Source: Distichodus sexfasciatus
Taxonomy: Eukaryota > Chordata > Actinopteri > Characiformes > Distichodontidae
Assembly (NCBI GenBank): GCA_032718565.1
Contig: JAVGVS010000239.1
Location: 1-64,000 of the forward strand
Direction of reading: 5' to 3'
Length of the DNA stretch: 64,000 nt
In this document: positions 59,358-64,000 of the stretch, in pieces
How the letters are laid out: the number at the start of each line of letters is the position of its first letter
How positions within the stretch are numbered: the stretch's first letter is position 1
The notes under the pieces: model-generated
What the model was told of the DNA's origin: nothing
Database searches by the model: none
Seen by the model: the letters and a program-made list of their open reading frames with translations, nothing else
Program-made: the position numbers and the translations under genes

Positions 59358-60547
59358 CTATGCAAAAGTTTGGGCACCCCTGATAAAAATAATCAGTATT
59401 AATTCATAACTTGCTGCTTGAGAGGCAGTAACTTAATTTTAACATATTTGGATAACTTGCGGAAATAGCAAATAATCCAGTAGTGAAATATTTTTATTGG
59501 GCCAACAGAAACAATGTAATGCCTATTTAAACAAAAATAGGTGCAGGTAATAAATTTGGGCACCCCAAAGGAATAATCCCATTAATATTTCAGAGAGCCT
59601 CCTTTTGCTGAAATAACAGCCTGCAGACACCTCCTATATCATGTATTTTGGACTATCTTCCATATAAAAATGGCTCCAGTTCAGCCAGGTTCGATGTATT
59701 TCCTAATGTCTGTAATTGCCAAACATCCAAACCCGAGTAACTTCAACTTTGTGACTGACTTAGACATTCTTTTCAAGAATCTGCTGATATTGGGTGGAAT
59801 CCATGTGGCCCCTAACCTTACCAAGGTTTTCAATATTTCCGTGCTAGCCAATAAGCAGCCCCATAACATGATGGACCTCCACCAAATTTCCATTGTTGGC
59901 AGCAAGTTCTTCATCGCTGTGTATTTTTTTCACTATGCATAGCACCTCTGGTTATGACCAAATAATTTCTTATCTTAGTCTCATCTGTCCACAGTATTTC
60001 TTTTCCAGAATATTTCTGGTCATCCAGATGCTCTTTTCCATACCTCATGCTTTTATGCATCACCCTTCCACTGGAGCTGTTCTGGTGCAAAGCTAGCCAT
60101 GGACTGTGAACGATGTACAATGACACCATCAGCAGCCAGGATGTTGTAGCTCCTGAGGTGGTCTCTGGTTTATTCTCAGACAATTCTAACCCGCCGCCTG
60201 TGCCTTTGAGATTTTTTTTTTTTGGCTTTCATTTACATCTTTTCTTCACAAGGACGGTTCGTGGCCTTCCGCTTCTAACTACAATATTCGGACTTCGTTG
60301 AGTATTAAGACAGTCCAAACATTTGTGATAATCTTTTGTACTCTTCTTCAATCACATAAAAATGCATTATCTTAGTTTTTAAGTCAGTAGAGAGTTCTTT
60401 CAGTTGTTCAAAGCTTCAAAGGAGGAAACCATGACAAGTACCACTAGTAATTTATATATAAGTTAAACCATTTTTTTTGATTGGTTGCAGTTGTCTTCGG
60501 TTTGTAGTTTCATGCAACCTCGGAGGGGTGCCCAAACTTTTGCATAG
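59358..60547 (-). mobile_element. decayed Tc1-like transposon
   Basis: Terminal inverted repeats CTATGCAAAAGTTTGGGCAC (59358) and its complement (ending 60547) bound 1.19 kb. Minus-strand fragments read KEILWTDETKI (a Tc1 DDE motif block, W.DE) and SIMLWGCLLAS (GGSxMxWGC block of Tc1 transposases). Stops and frame changes make it inactive. Confidence 0.85.
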
Positions 60548-61460
60548 TTAATTATATATATATATATATATATGTATATATAGTATTATTATTATTATTA
60601 TTATTAATAAATTTTCTCCTTTTTCCCCCTCTCCTTTGTTCTTTCTTCTTTTTCCTCTTTTCCCCCTTCCCTTCTTTTTCCAAAAGATGCATCAGGCAGT
60701 GTATATTCTAGAATTCTTCACGAAACTTGTAATTAAAAATAAAGTTGTCCTCCAAGAGGGTGGTGGTATGGATTAAAAATAATAAATTAATGTAATGACA
60801 TGACATGCAATATATAGACAACAGATCCTCCATACCCCCAATATAAAACTGAGGTATGAGCTGAATCAAGGATCAAGTATAACCTAAAGTCCAGCTTACA
60901 CATGGTTAAGTAGTCTGCAATATCTAAAATTCACATATCAGTCTCTGCTTACTGTTTAACTACACATTTGTTTCTGAACAAAAAGGATATAAGAAATATG
61001 TTACATAGTGATGAATAAGCACCTGCAAGGTTTAACAGATGGCCAAATATGTCTATGATTTCTTTTTAAAGATATACATGTTATCATAAAAGTGACCAAA
61101 GTGACCTCAAAGAAGATTACATAACACATTTTGATCTTAACTTGTTTGTTTCCAAGCAATGCATAAAATGTACCAAGGAGCCTAGTGACAGCCAACACAG
61201 AAGCTTTTAAATAATCTGTACCAGAAATGTTACCATTACTTTACAAATGCTAGCTGTCAAATCATACTCTGCACGATCTTTTGTTTGTAAAAAAGTGCCC
61301 TATTTTGTGTATGGTATTTACAGAGCAGTTTGAATGTAAACAAAGTGTTGTTTGTTCCTCGCTTAAAAACAGTCATATAATACAGATTTATGCTGATGAT
61401 AAAATACTGTCTCAATTACAGAATTAGTGTTAAAGTAAGTGAATGATAACGAGTTGTTAC
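60548..61460 (-). other. SLC27A2 intronic DNA
   Basis: Starts with (AT)n and (ATT)n simple repeats (60553-60607) and a T/C-rich tract, then AT-rich DNA with no exon that I can see. Confidence 0.5.
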
Positions 61461-62727
61461 CTGTATCCTGATAAAACGGGTTCAAAGTATGTCGCTATAA
61501 GCAGGTCTCCATATGTTCATACAGAGCAGAGCCATCGGCTCCTCCTCCTTCACCTTGACAGCACTATTCCAATCAATTCTATGACCCAAATATCGTAATG
61601 AGGGTAATATACTTACAAAACAATATGTCTAATCAGAATACAAGCTTTATCAGGCTATTCTAAATTATGCTCTATGCTCAGTATCAAATCATGATAAGGT
61701 TTCAAACGACGCTTTTGGAGGTAGTGTGTGTTTTCGCCCCAGCATCAGTCACCAAAGGAAAGCTCCTGTCTGTTTCACTAAAGTCGTCCCGGATACCACT
61801 GCATATTAGCACAGAATCTGCTTCCATCTTTAGCCATAGGGTGAGCCTCATCTATAAAGCATCTGCCAGCCGCAAAATGCACACTGTGATGCAATGAGCT
61901 TGTGCCATAAGGGACACGGCCTCAAAGCAGATGCCCTTCATAGCACAAGCCTGGGTCTTTTGTAAAGGAGAGTTCATATGCTAATGTGTGTAAGTGTTGT
62001 CAGCCACCACTGCATTGCAGTGTTCTGTAGCTCAAATGGAAAGCACCCTGAACCTTTGGTTGACCTTTCCGGGTATGAGAAGCAAGGTAAACTCCTGACA
62101 TAGTACTAATTTGGTGATTCTTGTCTTCTACAGTAATGGTCTGGGTTTCTCTTGTTCAGCCATGACTATTTAACACCTACACCCTGTTACATTGTATAGT
62201 GTAATCTCTCCAACAAGTCTGAAGTAGTTAACAGACTTGTCACATTAAATACTTGTAATTTGTTGCACGCATCTTTGCTGCACAATTTCTGATTCCAGCG
62301 GAGTAAATTAGGTAACATAATTGTTCTTCTAATGTTAGTTACAGTACCTGGCACTTTCACCTATAGAGACACGTTTCAATGAAATCCAACATGATTAAAA
62401 ATATCGCCACTTCAGTGGTAGCAACATTTTCCCTTCCACCTGTCGCAGGGAAATCATATCAAAGACGCATCTTCACCCTTCAATGTTAAAATGCTTGAAT
62501 CAACTGGAACTACCTGAAAGTGTCTCCGATGCGGTCCTGGAAGTAGATAAAGCCCCGGTGGTCTAACTTCAGCAGGTCTCCACTGTTGAAGTACACACTC
62601 CGTAAATGTCATTCCTAAGCTTCTTTTTTGTCTGTCTGTTGTTGGGTTATTGCATAGCCTATAAATGGAGCCCCCTTTGGTGACTTTAGTAAATAAGCAG
62701 ACTGCTTCCTGAGTGAAACATGTGCAA

Positions 62728-62890
<163 letters not shown>

Positions 62891-63628
62891 ATATAATAAA
62901 AATATAATAAAATAAAATGACATTTTACAATAAATTTCTTTTAGTATAAAATGTAATAGTACATGCTAGTCCTTACCTCTAGGAACCTCCACACAAAATC
63001 CTCTGGAGTCACGCACCGGCTCTTCTCTGTCTGCATCATATCGAATAAGAGCAAAAGGTGCAGCTTTCTGCACACACAAAGAGATGAAGATCAGAAAATG
63101 TCCTTTGGAACACATGCATGTGGCGAGTTGTAGAAAGCTGTCTCTCTCAAACCTTAAGGAACATGCTGACTCGTCCAATAGCACCAATTTTTCCAACATA
63201 GTTGACAAAGCCTGCATTTCCTTCAGTGGCCCCATAGCACTCGCATATGCGAATGTCTCCAAAACGCTGCAGAAACTCTGTCCACGCGTCAGCACGGATG
63301 CCATTCCCAAATGCCATTCGCACCACGTGCTTGCGATCACTGTCCATCTAGTGCACAAGCCCATGGGAGAGCCAGAAAACATAAGGAACATGACAGAGAG
63401 AGAGAGAGATCGAGATCAGCACTATTTAGCAGTCTCACACGTAACAGATCTTGATGACATATTTGAGAATGGCTAGATGGGATATATATTTAGCAAGTGT
63501 TACTTTGGCCGTGTTACAGAGGTAGCGTATGATCTCCCCAATATATTGGATCACTGTCACATTGTGCTTCCTGCAGTCATTCCAGAACTGAGACACAGAA
63601 AACTTCTTCCTCAAAACAACCGTGATGC

Positions 63629-64000
63629 CTGTATACACCAACACATACTCAGATAAGCGACTACATATACAGCAACAACACACTTGGGAAGCACATGCAC
63701 CAAAACGAGCACATACAACAAAGCACATCTGTACTTAAGTACTGATTCTGACTGCACCATAGCCAATGTTACACAAAGAACTTAGGGTTATTAAAACATT
63801 CATTGCATATGAAAGACAAACACTGCCAAATGCAGAGCTTCATCAATGAGAGGAGGTGATGATTGTTTGTTTAGTAAACAGTGTAATAATGGACAAAGCG
63901 AGGAACATGGATTGGTAATAGTCTCCTACATTCAATAGTTTTCGTCCCAAGTATTAGCACACAAATCAGAACATGACCTTTCAATGCCCAGACAAATGAG
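63629..64000 (-). other. SLC27A2 intron at the window edge
   Basis: No exon seen. The upstream exons must lie to the right of the window. Confidence 0.6.

Noticed and set aside
59026..59402. 109-codon frame ending in Ile/Tyr repeats
   Set aside because: Its C-terminal part is a translated (TATTA)n microsatellite. The start may belong to an LTR-like fragment, but no retroviral protein is visible.

Overview
This is eukaryotic, almost certainly teleost fish, nuclear DNA. Four vertebrate genes with GT-AG introns can be read exon by exon: USP8 (minus), GABPB1 (plus), HDC (plus) and SLC27A2 (minus). As I recall it, this order and relative orientation matches the human 15q21.2 block, read in reverse. 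Fish-type repeats fill much of the rest: tRNA-headed SINEs, L1- and CR1/Rex-like retroposons, hAT, Tc1 and Harbinger-like elements. An ostariophysan fish is possible from the SINEs, but that is only a guess.

Layout. 1-10.25 kb is gene-free and subtelomere-like: degenerate TTAGGG/CCCTAA tracts in both orientations, tRNA-like repeat units, a roughly 215-bp module present three times, and a telomere-motif minisatellite split by a 5.9-kb L1-type LINE (3204-9151, minus) flanked by a 15-bp target duplication. 12.3-28.8 kb is USP8: 18 coding exons whose phases all agree, 1041 codons. 28.8-33.7 kb is the head-to-head interval to GABPB1. 33.7-44.6 kb is GABPB1: seven readable coding exons, 361 codons, with a large repeat-filled intron. 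46.5-53.2 kb is HDC: 12 exons, 658 codons, with pyridoxal-phosphate lysine and histidine-specific serine present. 58.6-63.6 kb is the 3' part of SLC27A2. Its upstream exons and last exon are open, but three exons between them carry frameshifts and a stop, so this copy looks like a pseudogene unless the assembly is wrong. Its 5' exons lie beyond the right edge.

The neighbours do unrelated jobs (endosomal deubiquitination, ETS-complex transcription, histamine synthesis, very-long-chain fatty acid activation); they form a conserved synteny block, not a pathway. I found no CRISPR, operon or new multi-gene system. The most informative points are the decay of SLC27A2, the telomere-like repeat block beside a conserved gene block, the LINE captured inside a telomere-motif minisatellite, a GABPB1 exon I could not find, and several transposon insertions with intact target duplications.
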